Below, in pieces: positions 34,037 through 43,890 of a stretch of 64,000 nt of DNA. Position 1 is the first letter of the stretch. Each line of letters starts with the position of its first letter. Under the pieces are notes generated by a model that worked only from the letters and a program-made list of their open reading frames with translations, made no database searches and had not been told where the DNA came from. Source of the stretch: Nonomuraea indica (GTDB taxonomy: Bacteria; Actinomycetota; Actinomycetes; Streptosporangiales; Streptosporangiaceae). The DNA is taken from contig NZ_KZ559466.1 in assembly GCF_002850745.1 (NCBI RefSeq), positions 100,512 to 164,511 on the forward strand, read 5' to 3'. A program made the position numbers and the translations under genes.

Positions 34037-34594
34037 TCACTTCTCGGCGAGGGTCGCCAGGGCTCGCAGGCCCTCCAGCACCTCGGCCGCCGTGGGAGCG
34101 CTGTCCGGGTCGCTGAGGCACTGGATCATCAGGCCGGACATCAGGGCCATCTGCACCATGCCGACAGTGCGAACGGCCCGCTCCGGCACCGCGTCCTCAG
34201 GCGTGTTCTCCAGGATCGCGGCCATGCCGCGGCGGCCCTCCCGCGTGCCCTGGGCGAGCTGCTCGCGGAGGTCGGGGCGGCGCTGGGCCTGCAGGAAGAG
34301 CTCAACGGAGGCCAGCCAGAGGGCGTGGTTGTCGGCGAACTGCCCGAGCAGGTTCTCCCACATGCCGACGAGGCCGACGTCCGGGTCGAGCGCCCGGCCC
34401 ATCGTGTCGCCCCACTCGTCGAGCAGCGCGAACAGGGCCTGGTTGAGCAGCTTCTCCCGCGACCCGTAGTGGTAGCCGATGGCCGCCATGTTCACCCCGG
34501 CGGCCGAGGCGATGTCGCGGACGCTGGAGCGGTCGTAGCCCTTCTCCAGCAGGCAGCGCTTCGCGGCGGCGAAGAGATCTTCCCGGTTCCCCAT
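34037..34594 (-). CDS. TetR-family transcriptional regulator
   Basis: A 185-residue TetR repressor with the HTH AKRCLLEKGYDRSSVRDIAS and VNMAAIGYHYGSREKLLNQA. The rest is a helical effector domain with a Met-rich stretch (MVQMALMSGLM). Start choice: the ATG at 34594 keeps the standard length; an ATG at 34624 falls inside the operator and has no ribosome site. It diverges from the carboxylesterase at 34707 over a region with two palindromes, so it probably represses itself and that gene. Confidence 0.87.
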   Translation of the reverse strand: MGNREDLFAAAKRCLLEKGYDRSSVRDIASAAGVNMAAIGYHYGSREKLLNQALFALLDEWGDTMGRALDPDVGLVGMWENLLGQFADNHALWLASVELFLQAQRRPDLREQLAQGTREGRRGMAAILENTPEDAVPERAVRTVGMVQMALMSGLMIQCLSDPDSAPTAAEVLEGLRALATLAEK

Positions 34595-34622
34595 GCCCCC
34601 GAGCGTAGCAGACGATTTATTC

Positions 34623-34647
34623 ATGCGAACGCATTATGCGATCGCAT
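34623..34647. promoter_or_regulatory. tandem TetR operators ATGCGAACGCAT / ATGCGATCGCAT
   Basis: ATGCGAACGCAT at 34623-34634 and the perfect palindrome ATGCGATCGCAT at 34636-34647, one base apart. They occupy the space between a divergent TetR gene and a secreted esterase. The 13-bp spacing puts the two sites about one helical turn apart, typical of two dimers bound side by side. Confidence 0.75.
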
Positions 34648-34706
34648 AAAAACGGGTGTACGGTCAGCCGGACAGCGGGATGAGTCGTCGGAACGAGGAG
34701 AGATCC

Positions 34707-36233
34707 GTGCGCAAGCAGATGATCGTGATGTTGGGGCTCGTCGGCGGGCTGGTGACGGCCGCGCCCGCGGTCGCCGCGCCCGTCCAGGAGGCCGCCGCGG
34801 TGGTCAGGACCGCGGACGGCATGGTGAGAGGAGTGGCCGGAGCGCGGGTGCGCAGCTTCCAGGGCATCCCGTACGCGGCACCGCCCGTGGGCGAGCGGCG
34901 CTGGACCTCACCCGCGCCGGTCACCCCGTGGAGCGGCGTGCGCGACGCCACATCTCCCGGCGGGGCATGCGCCCAGCCGGTGGGTTACCCGATCGGCGTC
35001 CCCAGCGACAACGAGGACTGTCTGTACCTCAACGTCACCGCTCCCGCCCGCGCGACGGGCCGGCTGCCGGTGATCGTCTGGATCCACGGCGGCAGCATGA
35101 TGTACGGCACGGGCGACATGTACGGCCCGCGACGGCTGGCAGCTGGCGGTGCCGTCGTCGTGTCCATGAACTACCGCCTGGGCATCATGGGGTTCCTCGC
35201 GAACGACGCCGTCGGCGGCGGGGCGAGCTTCGGCCTGGAGGACCAGCAGGCGGCCCTGCGCTGGGTCCGCAAGAACATCGCGGCCTTCGGCGGCGACCCC
35301 CGGAGCGTCACCATCGCCGGCCAGTCCGGCGGCGGTTACGCGGTCTGCGGCCACCTGGCGTCCCCGCGCTCGGCCGGGCTCTTCACCCGGGCGATCGTCC
35401 AGAGCGCGCCGTGCGCCACCGGCGGCTCCCGCACCATGGCCGAGGCGAAGGCCGACAGCGACCGCGTGGTCAAGGCGGTCGGCTGCGACGGGGAGGCGGA
35501 CGTGGCGGCGTGCCTGCGCCGTGTCCCGAGCGCGTCCCTGCTGAAGGCGTACGGCCCCTTCAACGAGCCCCGGCCCGTCTCCGGGACCCCCGTCCTGCCG
35601 CTCAGTCCCGCCGAGGCCCTGCGCACCGGCCGGTTCAACCGCGTGCCCGTCCTGGTCGGCGTCAACCACGACGAGGAGAACGGCATGGTCCTCGGCCTGG
35701 AGCTCGCCCCGGACGGGACGCCCATGAAGGACGAGGAGTACGAGCCGGCCGTCCGGAAGCAGTTCGGCGACCGCGCCGACGAGGTGCTCCGGCGCTACCC
35801 GTTGAGCAGGTACGACTCCGCCGGCCAGGCGCTGGCCGCACTCCGCACCGACTCGGCGTGGTCGGTCCCGTCGTTCGACACCGCCGCCATGCTGGCCCGC
35901 TGGACGCCCACGCGGATGTACGAGTTCGCCGAGCGTGACACGCCGTGGTTCGCCGGCTACCCCGCTCCGAGCTTCCCCGCCCGTGCCCAGCACATGGCCG
36001 AACTGCCCTACATCTTCGACATGAAGCTGTTCGATGCGCTGACGCCCGCGCAGGCCCGGCTCGGTGACCGGCTGATCGGCGTGTGGACCGGCTTCGCCGG
36101 CGACGGCCGGACGGGCTGGCCCTCGTTCCGCGACGGACGGTACGTGCAGTCGCTGACCTCGGGAACCTGGCGCCGCACCGCGTTCGCCGCGGACCACAAC
36201 CACCGCTTCTGGAAGAGCCTGCCCGCCGCGTGA
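34707..36233 (+). CDS. secreted type B carboxylesterase
   Basis: A 508-residue exported esterase (carboxylesterase/lipase type B). Signal peptide at about 1-25 (VRKQMIVMLGLVGGLVTAAP). FQGIPYAAPPVGERRW near 51 and EDCLYLNVTAP near 107 are family signatures; the oxyanion loop is WIHGGSMMYG, the nucleophile is in GQSGGG (Ser near 211, with Gln in place of the usual Glu-Ser-Ala), the acid is Glu in NHDEENG and the base lies in DHNHRFW near the end. The GTG at 34707 has GAGGAGAG at good spacing. Expression is likely controlled by the divergent TetR protein. Confidence 0.92.
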   Translation: MRKQMIVMLGLVGGLVTAAPAVAAPVQEAAAVVRTADGMVRGVAGARVRSFQGIPYAAPPVGERRWTSPAPVTPWSGVRDATSPGGACAQPVGYPIGVPSDNEDCLYLNVTAPARATGRLPVIVWIHGGSMMYGTGDMYGPRRLAAGGAVVVSMNYRLGIMGFLANDAVGGGASFGLEDQQAALRWVRKNIAAFGGDPRSVTIAGQSGGGYAVCGHLASPRSAGLFTRAIVQSAPCATGGSRTMAEAKADSDRVVKAVGCDGEADVAACLRRVPSASLLKAYGPFNEPRPVSGTPVLPLSPAEALRTGRFNRVPVLVGVNHDEENGMVLGLELAPDGTPMKDEEYEPAVRKQFGDRADEVLRRYPLSRYDSAGQALAALRTDSAWSVPSFDTAAMLARWTPTRMYEFAERDTPWFAGYPAPSFPARAQHMAELPYIFDMKLFDALTPAQARLGDRLIGVWTGFAGDGRTGWPSFRDGRYVQSLTSGTWRRTAFAADHNHRFWKSLPAA

Positions 36234-36268
36234 AGCCGCCGCCGCCCCAGCCCGGGTCGCACGCCCGA

Positions 36269-37471
36269 TCACCGACACGATGGCCGTGCCGCGGCGTCCG
36301 GGGAACACCCGGGCTGCGGACGACCAGCGGCGTGGGCACTGAACGACCAGGTGGCGAGTGCGCAGAGCGCGAGCGTCGCGCCGAGGACGGTCGGGCCGAT
36401 CCAGCCGGCGGCGTCGAACAGGGCCGTGGTCGCGGCTGCTCCCAGGGCGGAACCGAGGGCGTAGAAGACCATGTAGGCGCCGATGGTGGTGCTGGTGCGG
36501 TCGGGGAAGGCGGCGGTGACCGTGTGCTGGTTGCTCACATGTACGGCTTGAACGGCGAAGTCGAGCAGGACCACGCCGAGGACCAGCAGCGGCAGCGACC
36601 ACGGGAGCTGCCCGATCGCGAGCCAGGAGGCGAGCAGGAGTCCGAGCGCGAGGCCGGTGACCCGGCGCGTGTGCCCGGCATCGCCCCAGCGTCCGGACCG
36701 GGCGGCACCGAGGGCTCCGGCAAGCCCGGCGACGCCGAGGAGCCCGATCTGCGCTTCGCTGAGGTGCCACGGGGCACCTGCCAGCGGCAGGGCCATGCCG
36801 CTCCACAGGGTGCCGAACGAGGCGAACAGGAAGAACGCGATCAGCCCGCGGCCGAGGAACACCGGTTGGGCGAACAGCCCGCCGAAGGACCGGAGGACCT
36901 GCCCGTACCGTGCCGGGGCCGGGCGGACGTCGGCGGGCAGCAGGGTGAGGGTGAGCACCGCGAGGACGGCGGCGAGGAGCGCGAGAGCCAGGTAGACGCT
37001 CCGCCACCCCCACAGGTCGGCGAGGACCCCCGCGATCACGCGTACGCCGAGGATGCCGATCACCACGCCGGAGGTCACGATGCCGAGGTTGCGCCCGCGC
37101 TCGGCGGGCGGGGAGATCGATGCCGTGTACGCGACGGCGGTCTGCACCACCACCGCGAACACACCCGCCGCGGCCAGTCCGGAGAATGCCGCCCACGCCA
37201 CCGGGGCGGCCGCGGTGATCGCCGTTCCCGCGGCCACCAGGGCGAGGTGCGCGGCGATCAGGCGCCTGCGGTCGAGCAGATCGCCCAACGGCACCAGCAG
37301 CACCAGCCCAGCCAGGTAGCCGAGCTGTCCGGCGGCCACGAACCAGCCGAGCGAGCCGGCCGGAACGCCCAGGTCGTGCCCCATCGGGCCCAGCACCGGT
37401 TGTCCGGCGTAGACGCTCGCCACCGCGACCCCGCACACCACCGCCAACAGCAGCCTCGTCCTCCCGTTCAC
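36269..37471 (-). CDS. MFS transporter, drug/arabinose-efflux type
   Basis: A 400-residue 12-span permease of the major facilitator superfamily (DHA1-like). The loop motif between helices 2 and 3 is GDLLDRRRLI, and PPAERGRNLGIVTSGV is the motif after helix 4. It probably exports small molecules by proton antiport. I chose GTG at 37471, preceded by a GGGGGG tract, over a TTG eleven codons upstream. It diverges from an HxlR regulator; the shared region contains two long direct repeats. Confidence 0.9.
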   Translation of the reverse strand: MNGRTRLLLAVVCGVAVASVYAGQPVLGPMGHDLGVPAGSLGWFVAAGQLGYLAGLVLLVPLGDLLDRRRLIAAHLALVAAGTAITAAAPVAWAAFSGLAAAGVFAVVVQTAVAYTASISPPAERGRNLGIVTSGVVIGILGVRVIAGVLADLWGWRSVYLALALLAAVLAVLTLTLLPADVRPAPARYGQVLRSFGGLFAQPVFLGRGLIAFFLFASFGTLWSGMALPLAGAPWHLSEAQIGLLGVAGLAGALGAARSGRWGDAGHTRRVTGLALGLLLASWLAIGQLPWSLPLLVLGVVLLDFAVQAVHVSNQHTVTAAFPDRTSTTIGAYMVFYALGSALGAAATTALFDAAGWIGPTVLGATLALCALATWSFSAHAAGRPQPGCSPDAAARPSCR

Positions 37472-37490
37472 GGACGCGCCCCCCAATTTG

Positions 37491-37554
37491 GTTTCGTTTT
37501 GCAACTGATTGGAGGGTAGGCCAGAATAGTTTCAATACGCAACTCACTGGAGGG
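37491..37554. promoter_or_regulatory. two 26-bp direct repeats in the MFS/HxlR divergent region
   Basis: GTTTC-N5-GCAACT-(GAT or CAC)-TGGAGGG occurs at 37491-37516 and again at 37529-37554, with a 38-bp period. The second copy reaches the ribosome site of the HxlR gene and the first overlaps the 5-prime end of the MFS frame. They are candidates for HxlR binding sites. Confidence 0.6.
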
Positions 37555-37557
37555 GTG

Positions 37558-38016
37558 ATGGCAGCCGACGACACCGACCGGCAGGGCCCCGCGTGGACGG
37601 ATCCGAGCTGCCCGGTCGCCCGCACGGTCGACCTGGTCGGCGACCGGTGGAGCCTGCTCATCATCCGCGACGCGATGGACGGCGCCCGCTCGTTCACCGA
37701 CTTCCAGCAGCGCACCGGCATCGCCCGCAACATCCTCACCGACCGGCTCCGCAGGCTCACCCAGCACGGCCTGCTCGCCCAGGTCGACGCCCCTTCGGGC
37801 AAACGCAGGCGGTACGCGCTCACCGAGGCGGGCAAGGACCTCTTCCCCGTGATCGTCACGCTGCGACAGTGGGGCGAACGCCACGCCTTCGACGCGGGCG
37901 AGCCGCATTCGGTCCTGGTCGACGGTGACGGCGCCCGCGTGCCCGACCTCCTGCCCGTGGCAGCGAACGGATCGCCACTGACGAGCGATACGACCTCGGT
38001 ACGACGGCACACCTGA
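37558..38016 (+). CDS. HxlR-family transcriptional regulator
   Basis: A 152-residue winged-helix regulator. The opening CPVARTVDLVGDRWSLLIIR is the HxlR signature; the HTH continues with DFQQRTGIARNILTDRLRRL and the wing with KRRRYALTEAGKDLFPV. Cys14 is in the usual position of the redox or electrophile sensor Cys of this family. GGAGG lies 4 nt before the ATG. It diverges from an MFS exporter, its likely target. Confidence 0.92.
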   Translation: MAADDTDRQGPAWTDPSCPVARTVDLVGDRWSLLIIRDAMDGARSFTDFQQRTGIARNILTDRLRRLTQHGLLAQVDAPSGKRRRYALTEAGKDLFPVIVTLRQWGERHAFDAGEPHSVLVDGDGARVPDLLPVAANGSPLTSDTTSVRRHT

Positions 38017-38178
38017 TCCCCGTGTCAGCACCGCCGGCCCGGGTCGGACGGCCGTCAACCGCTCTCAACGTGGAACAGGCGACGGCCGTCATCCGGGCCT
38101 CGTTCTCCACTCCCTCAAGGCGTACGTCATCGCTCGCCGTACGGGTGAAGGGAGACCCCAACAAGTCACGGCCGGTAC

Positions 38179-39741
38179 TCAGATGAGCGCCCTGCGCCTG
38201 ACGGCGGCGAGGCCGGTCACGGTGAGGGCGGCGGCGAGGCCCGTCATGCTGAGGACGGCGGTCGCGGTGAAGGGCTCGCCGGAGACGACCATGGGCAGGT
38301 TGGGGTAGGGCACGGCGTACTTGGCGATCCAGTAGTCGATGCCGAGGATCGGGCCGAGCATCTCGCCGAAGAGGTTGACGAACAGGAAGGCCGCCCAGGA
38401 GATCGCGACCGCGGCGCGGGGAAGCAGGCCGAAGGCCAGGACGCCGATCCCCGCCAGGACCCAGGTGGCGGGCACCTGCACCAGGGCGCCGGCGAGGACC
38501 TTGCCTGGCGCCCCGGCCGCCAGGCCCATGGTCAGCCCGGCGGCGGCGAGGACGAGGATGCTTCCCGCCAGGGCGAACAACAGGTGGCCCGCGACCCAGC
38601 GTACGCGGGAGACCGGGGCGGACAGGAGTAGCTCGGCGCGGCCGGAGGTCTCCTCGTTGCGCAGCCGCAGCAGGGCCAGCAGCGGGTAGAGCGCCGAGAC
38701 GTAGCCGAGGCTGAGCACGATCAGCCACAGGTAGGCGTCGGTCATGGTGGCCTCCGGCGAGGCGGTGTAGCGGCGGAAGAACTCCTCCACGGCGGCGCCC
38801 TGCCGGGCGACCTCCTCGATCGAGGTGGCAAGCGCGCCGAGGACCAGCCCGGCGATCGCGTACCCGGCGATCCACCCGCCGAGCAGGCCCTTCTGCAGGC
38901 GCCACGCCAGGCTCAGCGGGCTGGTCAACCGATCGGAGGCCGCCGGACCCGAACGTTCGGGGATCAGGCCGTGGCCCAGGTCGCGCCGGACGAGCAGCCG
39001 GTAGGCCAGCGCGAGGGCCGCGGCGGTGAAGGCGAGGCTGAGCAGCAGCACGGCCACGTTGTCGTCCCCGTACGGCCGTACCAGGTGCGACCAGCCCTGT
39101 GGTGAAAGCCACTTCAGCGCGGTCACGCCACTGCCGTCGGCGAGGAAGCGCAGGACGTAGCTGACGCCGAGGCCGAGTGCGGCGACGCCGATGGCGGTGC
39201 GGGCGGTCTGGGTGAGCTGGGCGGCCACCGCACCCATCCCGGCGAAGACCAGGCCGGCGGCGGTGATCGCGGCGCCGAAGGCCAGCGATCCGGCCGCGTC
39301 CGCGCCGACAGCGGTCATGGCGGCGGCGGTGAGCAGCCCGGCCAGCACGGCCGAACCGCAGGTGACGGAGAGCGCGGCCGTCAATGGCGCCAGGCGGCCG
39401 ACCACGCCGGCGCCGGCCAGTTCGGCGCGGCCGGACTCCTCCTCGCCCCGGCTGTGCCGGACGACGGTGAGAATCATGATCAGTCCGAGGATGGTGTAGA
39501 TGGCGTCGGCGTTCTTCCAGACCGCCATGCCTGCCAGGGTGGCGGAGTGCACCTCGCCCGCGAACGCGGTCAGCGCCCGGTTCGCGGCCATCTCGCGGGC
39601 GAACGCGGCCATGTCGGGGATGCCGGTGGCGTACCGCTGGACCTGCCCTGCCGCGAGCGCGACGAGCAGCAGCAACCAGAGCGGGACGACAAGGCGTTCA
39701 CGCTTGAGTACGAGCTTGGTCAGGGTCCAGGTGCCGTTCAT
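38179..39741 (-). CDS. ABC transporter permease, polyketide-antibiotic exporter type
   Basis: A 520-residue permease with about twelve hydrophobic segments, in two related halves (each begins with a helix and has an EE-SGRAEL motif: [17 protein letters not shown] near 98 and [18 protein letters not shown] near 370). This internal duplication is characteristic of the TnrB3/COG3559-type antibiotic exporters. The start overlaps the ATPase stop by 4 bp. No biosynthetic cluster is in view, so the transporter may protect against external compounds. Confidence 0.9.
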   Translation of the reverse strand: MNGTWTLTKLVLKRERLVVPLWLLLLVALAAGQVQRYATGIPDMAAFAREMAANRALTAFAGEVHSATLAGMAVWKNADAIYTILGLIMILTVVRHSRGEEESGRAELAGAGVVGRLAPLTAALSVTCGSAVLAGLLTAAAMTAVGADAAGSLAFGAAITAAGLVFAGMGAVAAQLTQTARTAIGVAALGLGVSYVLRFLADGSGVTALKWLSPQGWSHLVRPYGDDNVAVLLLSLAFTAAALALAYRLLVRRDLGHGLIPERSGPAASDRLTSPLSLAWRLQKGLLGGWIAGYAIAGLVLGALATSIEEVARQGAAVEEFFRRYTASPEATMTDAYLWLIVLSLGYVSALYPLLALLRLRNEETSGRAELLLSAPVSRVRWVAGHLLFALAGSILVLAAAGLTMGLAAGAPGKVLAGALVQVPATWVLAGIGVLAFGLLPRAAVAISWAAFLFVNLFGEMLGPILGIDYWIAKYAVPYPNLPMVVSGEPFTATAVLSMTGLAAALTVTGLAAVRRRALI

Positions 39742-40634
39742 CGCTCCGCCTTCGCGCTCTCGTAGTGGCGCAGGAACAGGTCCTCCAGCGAGGGCGGGGC
39801 GCAGGTCAGGTCGCGGACGCCGACCCTGATCAGCTCGGCCAGCGCCGCGTCCAGCCGGGTGCGGTCCACCTCGAAGGAGATCCGGTTGCCGTCGACCTTC
39901 ACCCCGTGCAGGTCCGGCATCCGGGTCAGGCCGTTCGGTGGCGAGGCCAGCTCGGCGGTGACCCGGCTGCGGGCCAGGCCGCGCAGCTGGGACAGAGGGC
40001 CGGTCTCGACCGTGCTGCCCCGGCGGATGATCGTGACGCGGTCGCACAGCGCCTCTACCTCCGACAAGATGTGGCTGGACAGCAGCACGGTCCGGCCGCG
40101 CTCCTTCTCCTCGGCCACGCACTGTTGGAAGACGGCCTCCATCAGCGGGTCCAGGCCGGAGGTGGGCTCGTCCAGAATGAGCAGCTCGGCGTCGGAGGCG
40201 AACGCCGCGACCAGCGCGACCTTCTGCCGGTTGCCCTTGGAGTAGGTCCTGGCCTTCTTGCGCGGGTCCAGCTCGAAGCGCTCCAGCAGCTCTGCCCGCC
40301 GGGCCCGGTCCAGGCCGCCGCGCAGCCGGCCGAGCAGGTCGATCACCTCGCCGCCGGTCAGGCCGGGCCACAGGCTCACGTCGCCCGGCACGTACGCCAG
40401 CCGCCGGTGCAGGTCCACCGCCTCACGCCAGGGGTCGCCGCCCAGGAGTACGGTCCGGCCGGAGTCGGCTCGCAGCAGGCCCAGCAGGGTCCTGATGGTG
40501 GTCGACTTGCCGGCCCCGTTCGGGCCGAGGAAGCCGTGCACCTCCCCGGTGCGGACGCTCAGGTCCAGACCGTCCAGGGCCCGGACCCGGCCGAAGGATT
40601 TGACCAGCCCCTCCACTTCGATGGCCAGTTCCAT
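39738..40634 (-). CDS. ABC transporter ATP-binding protein (DrrA-like)
   Basis: A 298-residue ATPase with Walker [11 protein letters not shown] near 39, Q-loop, signature [14 protein letters not shown] near 132 (SKGN in place of LSGGQ), Walker [14 protein letters not shown] near 154 and switch SSHILSE. The C-terminal 70 residues resemble the DrrA-type extension. GAGGAG lies about 10 nt before the ATG; a GTG at 40643 overlaps it. It energises the permease at 38179. Confidence 0.93.
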   Translation of the reverse strand: MELAIEVEGLVKSFGRVRALDGLDLSVRTGEVHGFLGPNGAGKSTTIRTLLGLLRADSGRTVLLGGDPWREAVDLHRRLAYVPGDVSLWPGLTGGEVIDLLGRLRGGLDRARRAELLERFELDPRKKARTYSKGNRQKVALVAAFASDAELLILDEPTSGLDPLMEAVFQQCVAEEKERGRTVLLSSHILSEVEALCDRVTIIRRGSTVETGPLSQLRGLARSRVTAELASPPNGLTRMPDLHGVKVDGNRISFEVDRTRLDAALAELIRVGVRDLTCAPPSLEDLFLRHYESAKAER

Positions 40635-40721
40635 GGCCGCCACGCTCCTCGTCTCGTTCCTTTTCTGTGCTGGTCAAGACGGTAGAAGCGACGATCATCC
40701 GACGGTATCGGGCATCTTCCC

Positions 40722-43382
40722 CTATTCGAGGCTCAGGCGGGCCAGCTCCGTGCGGGTGGAGACGCCCAGCTTGGGGAAGGCGCGGTAGAGGTGGTGGCCG
40801 ACGGTCTTGGGGCTGAGGAACAGCCGCGCGGCGATCTCCTTGTTCGTCGCACCGGTCGCCGCGAGCCGTACCACCTGCAGTTCCTGCGGAGTGAGCTGGG
40901 CCACCGCGTCCGCCGCCGTGGGGGCGGAGCTCTCACCGGCCGCGCGCAGCTCGGCGCGGGCGTGCTCGGCCCAGGGGGCCGCGCCGAGCCGTTCGAACCG
41001 CTCCAGTGCCTCGCGCAGGTGCGTGCGGGCCTCGGCCTTGTGCCGCTCGCGGCGCAGCCATTCGCCGTACAGCAGCTCGGTGCGGGCCCGCTCGAACGGC
41101 CGGGCCTCGCCCTGCAGCTCCAGCGCCCGCGCGTACAGGGAGCCGTCCCCGGTCGTCAGCGCGCGGCAACGCAGTACGAGCCCGTCCTCCCAGGGCAGGC
41201 GGACGGCGGCGGCCCACTGCTCCAGCCGGGCCAGCGGCTCGGCGGCGCGCTCAGGGCGGCCGAGCCGGACCGCCGCCTCCACCTGGTCGGCCGCGAAGTG
41301 CACACCGGGGCCCACGTGCCGGACCGGGCCGCGGGTGGCCGTCACCAGCCGGTCCAGCGCCGCTTCATACCGGCCTCGGCCCAGGTCGAGCAGCGCCAGC
41401 GCCCACTCGCACCACGCGGCGACCAGCGCGTTGGCGTGCGCGGGGAAACGCCGCAGGCTCTGTTCGGCGGGACGCGTACCGTGCTCGTCGCCGCGGATGG
41501 CGGCCACGTACGCCAGCAGCGCCTCGGCATGGGCCACGCGGCTGGGCTGGCCGGTGTCCTCGGCGATGCGCAGGGCCTCGCTCGCGGACTGGACCGCGTC
41601 GCGATGGCGGCCGAGGTTGATCTCGGCGGTCGCCAGCGTGCACAACACCATCGGCAGCCAGCCGACGGCCCCGTTCGCGCGGCTTTCCTCCGCCAGGTCC
41701 ACCATGATCTCGCGGGTGTCGTCGTAGTCGCCGGTCAGCAGTGCCTGCGAGGCCACGTTGAGCCGCAGCCCCGGTGGTCCGCTCCTCCCCTGCGCGATGT
41801 GCTCACGCAGCAGCGCCACCCCGTAGGCCGCCTCGGCCGGGTCGGCGGCGTACAGCTTCAGCGCCCCGCCGATGGAGGCGACGAGCTTGTCCCTGACCGG
41901 GTCCGGCGGCAGCGTTTCGAGCATCCGGTGGGCCTGCGCCACCCGTACGGGTTCGCCGGCCGACCAGGACGCCCGCGCCGCGTCCGCCAGCATCGACGCG
42001 GCGCTGTCCGGATCGAGTGGCGCCACTCGGCGGGCCGCCGCGACCAGCACCTCGTGCACCGTGCGCAACGAGCCGTGCTCGAACTCCACCCGGGCCCGCA
42101 CGGTGGCGACGCGCGCCAGCACGCGAGCGTCCTCGGTCAACCGGAGCGCCTGCCCGGCCAGGTGCCGGGCACGGTCGGGCAACCCCGCGTCCACGGCGAT
42201 CTCCGCGGCCAGTGCCAGCCGCCGCGCCCGTTCCTCCTCCTCGGCGGTGAGCCGGACGGCCCGTTCCATCGCCGCGACGGCTGTGGCGTGCCCGGATCGC
42301 CGGCGGGCACGCAGGGCAGCTGCCTCCAGGGCCGCCGCCACCTCCTCGTCCGGTCCGGTGGCCGCCGCCGCCCGGTGCCAGGCCGCCCGGTCGGGGTCGC
42401 CGGCCAGCGCGTCCGCGAGCGCGTCGTGCGCAGCCAGCCGGTCGGTGAAGGACGCGCCCCGGTAGGCGGCCGTACGGATGAGCGGGTGCCGGAAGACGAC
42501 CTGCTGATCTTCTACGGTGATCAGCCCCTCGGCCTCGGCCGCCGCCAGCGCGTCCGCCGCCAGCCCGAGACCCGCCATGGCCCGCAACGTGGCCGCCAGC
42601 GCCCCGCTCTCCTCCGCCGCCGCGACCAGCAGGGCGTTACGGGCCTGCGCGGGCAGCTCGGCGATGCGCCGCTGGTAGGCAGCCTGCAGGCGATGCGGCA
42701 GCGGGAGGTGCCGCGGGTCGCCGTCCGCGGTCTTGGGCAGTTCGAGCAGGGCCAGCGGGTTGCCGTCGGCCTCGGCCAGCACCCGGTCGCGTACGGGGGC
42801 GGGCAGGTCGGGGGCGTGCTCGGCCAGCAGCGCCCGCGCGGCCACCGGACCCAGCCGCTCGAGCGCCAGCTCCGGCACCCCCAGACTCGCTCCCTCCCGC
42901 GCCGCGAACAACAGGAACACCTTCTCGGCCGCCAGCCGGCGGGCGGCGAACGCCAGTGCCTCGGCCGACGGCCGGTCCAGCCACTGGGCGTCGTCCACCA
43001 GGCACAACACGGGCGCGTCCGCGGCCAGCTCCGCCAGCAGCGACACCGTGGCCAGCCCTACCAAGAACCGGTTCTCCCCACCCGGCGCGGCCAGCCCCAG
43101 CGCCGTCCGCAACGCCTCCGCCTGAGGGCGGGGGATGCCGGACAGGTGCCCCATTGCTGGCGACAGCAGGGACTGCAGCGCCGCGAACGGCAGCTCCGCC
43201 TCGCTCTCCACCCCCGTACAGCTCGCCACCTGAAACCCCTGGGCCGAGCCCGCCCATTGCAGCAACACCGACTTGCCGCCGCCCGGCTCGCCCAGGATCA
43301 CGAGGGCGCCGCCGCGGCCGGAGGCGGCCTCCGCCAGGAGCCGGCCGAGCTCCCGCTGCTCCCGCTCCCGTCCGTACAGCAT
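40722..43382 (-). CDS. large LuxR-family ATPase regulator (LAL/MalT-type)
   Basis: An 886-residue regulator. The N-terminus is an AAA/STAND ATPase with Walker A GEPGGGKS near 30 and Walker B VLCLVDDAQWLD near 127; the middle is an Ala/Arg-rich helical repeat (TPR-like) region; the last 60 residues form a LuxR HTH (LTPQELQVVRLAATGATNKE, then TVGHHLYRAFPKLGV). AAGGAG precedes the ATG at 43382. Upstream, on the same strand of the next locus, is the ABC pair, so it may regulate the exporter; this is inference from position. Confidence 0.92.
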   Translation of the reverse strand: MLYGREREQRELGRLLAEAASGRGGALVILGEPGGGKSVLLQWAGSAQGFQVASCTGVESEAELPFAALQSLLSPAMGHLSGIPRPQAEALRTALGLAAPGGENRFLVGLATVSLLAELAADAPVLCLVDDAQWLDRPSAEALAFAARRLAAEKVFLLFAAREGASLGVPELALERLGPVAARALLAEHAPDLPAPVRDRVLAEADGNPLALLELPKTADGDPRHLPLPHRLQAAYQRRIAELPAQARNALLVAAAEESGALAATLRAMAGLGLAADALAAAEAEGLITVEDQQVVFRHPLIRTAAYRGASFTDRLAAHDALADALAGDPDRAAWHRAAAATGPDEEVAAALEAAALRARRRSGHATAVAAMERAVRLTAEEEERARRLALAAEIAVDAGLPDRARHLAGQALRLTEDARVLARVATVRARVEFEHGSLRTVHEVLVAAARRVAPLDPDSAASMLADAARASWSAGEPVRVAQAHRMLETLPPDPVRDKLVASIGGALKLYAADPAEAAYGVALLREHIAQGRSGPPGLRLNVASQALLTGDYDDTREIMVDLAEESRANGAVGWLPMVLCTLATAEINLGRHRDAVQSASEALRIAEDTGQPSRVAHAEALLAYVAAIRGDEHGTRPAEQSLRRFPAHANALVAAWCEWALALLDLGRGRYEAALDRLVTATRGPVRHVGPGVHFAADQVEAAVRLGRPERAAEPLARLEQWAAAVRLPWEDGLVLRCRALTTGDGSLYARALELQGEARPFERARTELLYGEWLRRERHKAEARTHLREALERFERLGAAPWAEHARAELRAAGESSAPTAADAVAQLTPQELQVVRLAATGATNKEIAARLFLSPKTVGHHLYRAFPKLGVSTRTELARLSLE

Positions 43383-43594
43383 CGCGTGCTCCTTGCCTGG
43401 CAGGCCCGACGGTGTTGACGCCGGGCAGCATACGCCCGCCTGCGGTCGGCTCAACTCCGCGCGTGCCGGTCAGTGGTGCAGGGCTTGGCAGACCGTCGAG
43501 GTTACATCGCGAGAACCCGGAACCTACCCGCACGCCGACGCCATCACCTGGCCCGGTCCCGCCATCACCCAGCCCGTCAAGCCCGGTTCAGCAG
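43383..43594. other. gap before the integrase remnant; nothing recognised
   Basis: About 210 bp upstream of the LuxR gene. Promoter elements for that gene should lie here but none stands out. No protein-like frame was recognised. Confidence 0.4.
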
Positions 43595-43818
43595 ATCACA
43601 GATGCGTCCGTCATCGGCATGGACTGGTGCCCGCGCGAACTGCGGCACAGCCTCGTCTGACTGCTGTCCGCGCATGATGTCGCCATAGAGAAGATCTCAC
43701 GTCTCGTCGGCCACTCGTCGACGAACGCCCCGAGACCGTCTACCGCCAGTGGATCCACCCCGCCCTGACCAAGGGCGCCGAGGCCATGGACAAGATCTTC
43801 AAGGCCAGGACGGCATGA
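43595..43818 (+). pseudogene. C-terminal remnant of a tyrosine integrase
   Basis: The plus-strand frame gives PRELRHSLV, a TGA stop, then LLSAHDVAIEKISRLVGHSS; after a frame change it ends as ETVYRQWIHPALTKGAEAM and DKIFKARTA. These are the box-II R-H-x-x-R/H-x-x-H segment and the tyrosine motif of an actinobacterial phage-type integrase. A stop and a frameshift make it dead. The tail differs from that of the integrase at 45518, so it belonged to another element. It ends 72 bp before the tRNA 3-prime fragment at 43891. Confidence 0.7.
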
Positions 43819-43844
43819 CGGAGTGGCTTCCCAGAACTGAAAAA

Positions 43845-43870
43845 GGGTGCCACCCTTTCGAGTGACACCC
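43845..43870. terminator. hairpin after the integrase remnant
   Basis: GGGTGCCAC at 43845-43853 pairs with GTGACACCC at 43862-43870 (one mismatch), preceded by AAAA. It lies where the terminator lies relative to the other integrase and tRNA, between gene end and att site. Confidence 0.55.
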
Positions 43871-43890
43871 TGCTCGACCAGCGAGAACTG

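Noticed and set aside
34908-38012. Very long open frame on the minus strand (over 1000 codons)
   Set aside because: It lies antisense to the carboxylesterase and across the MFS and HxlR genes. Composition is the Arg/Pro/Gly-rich mirror expected of GC-rich DNA.
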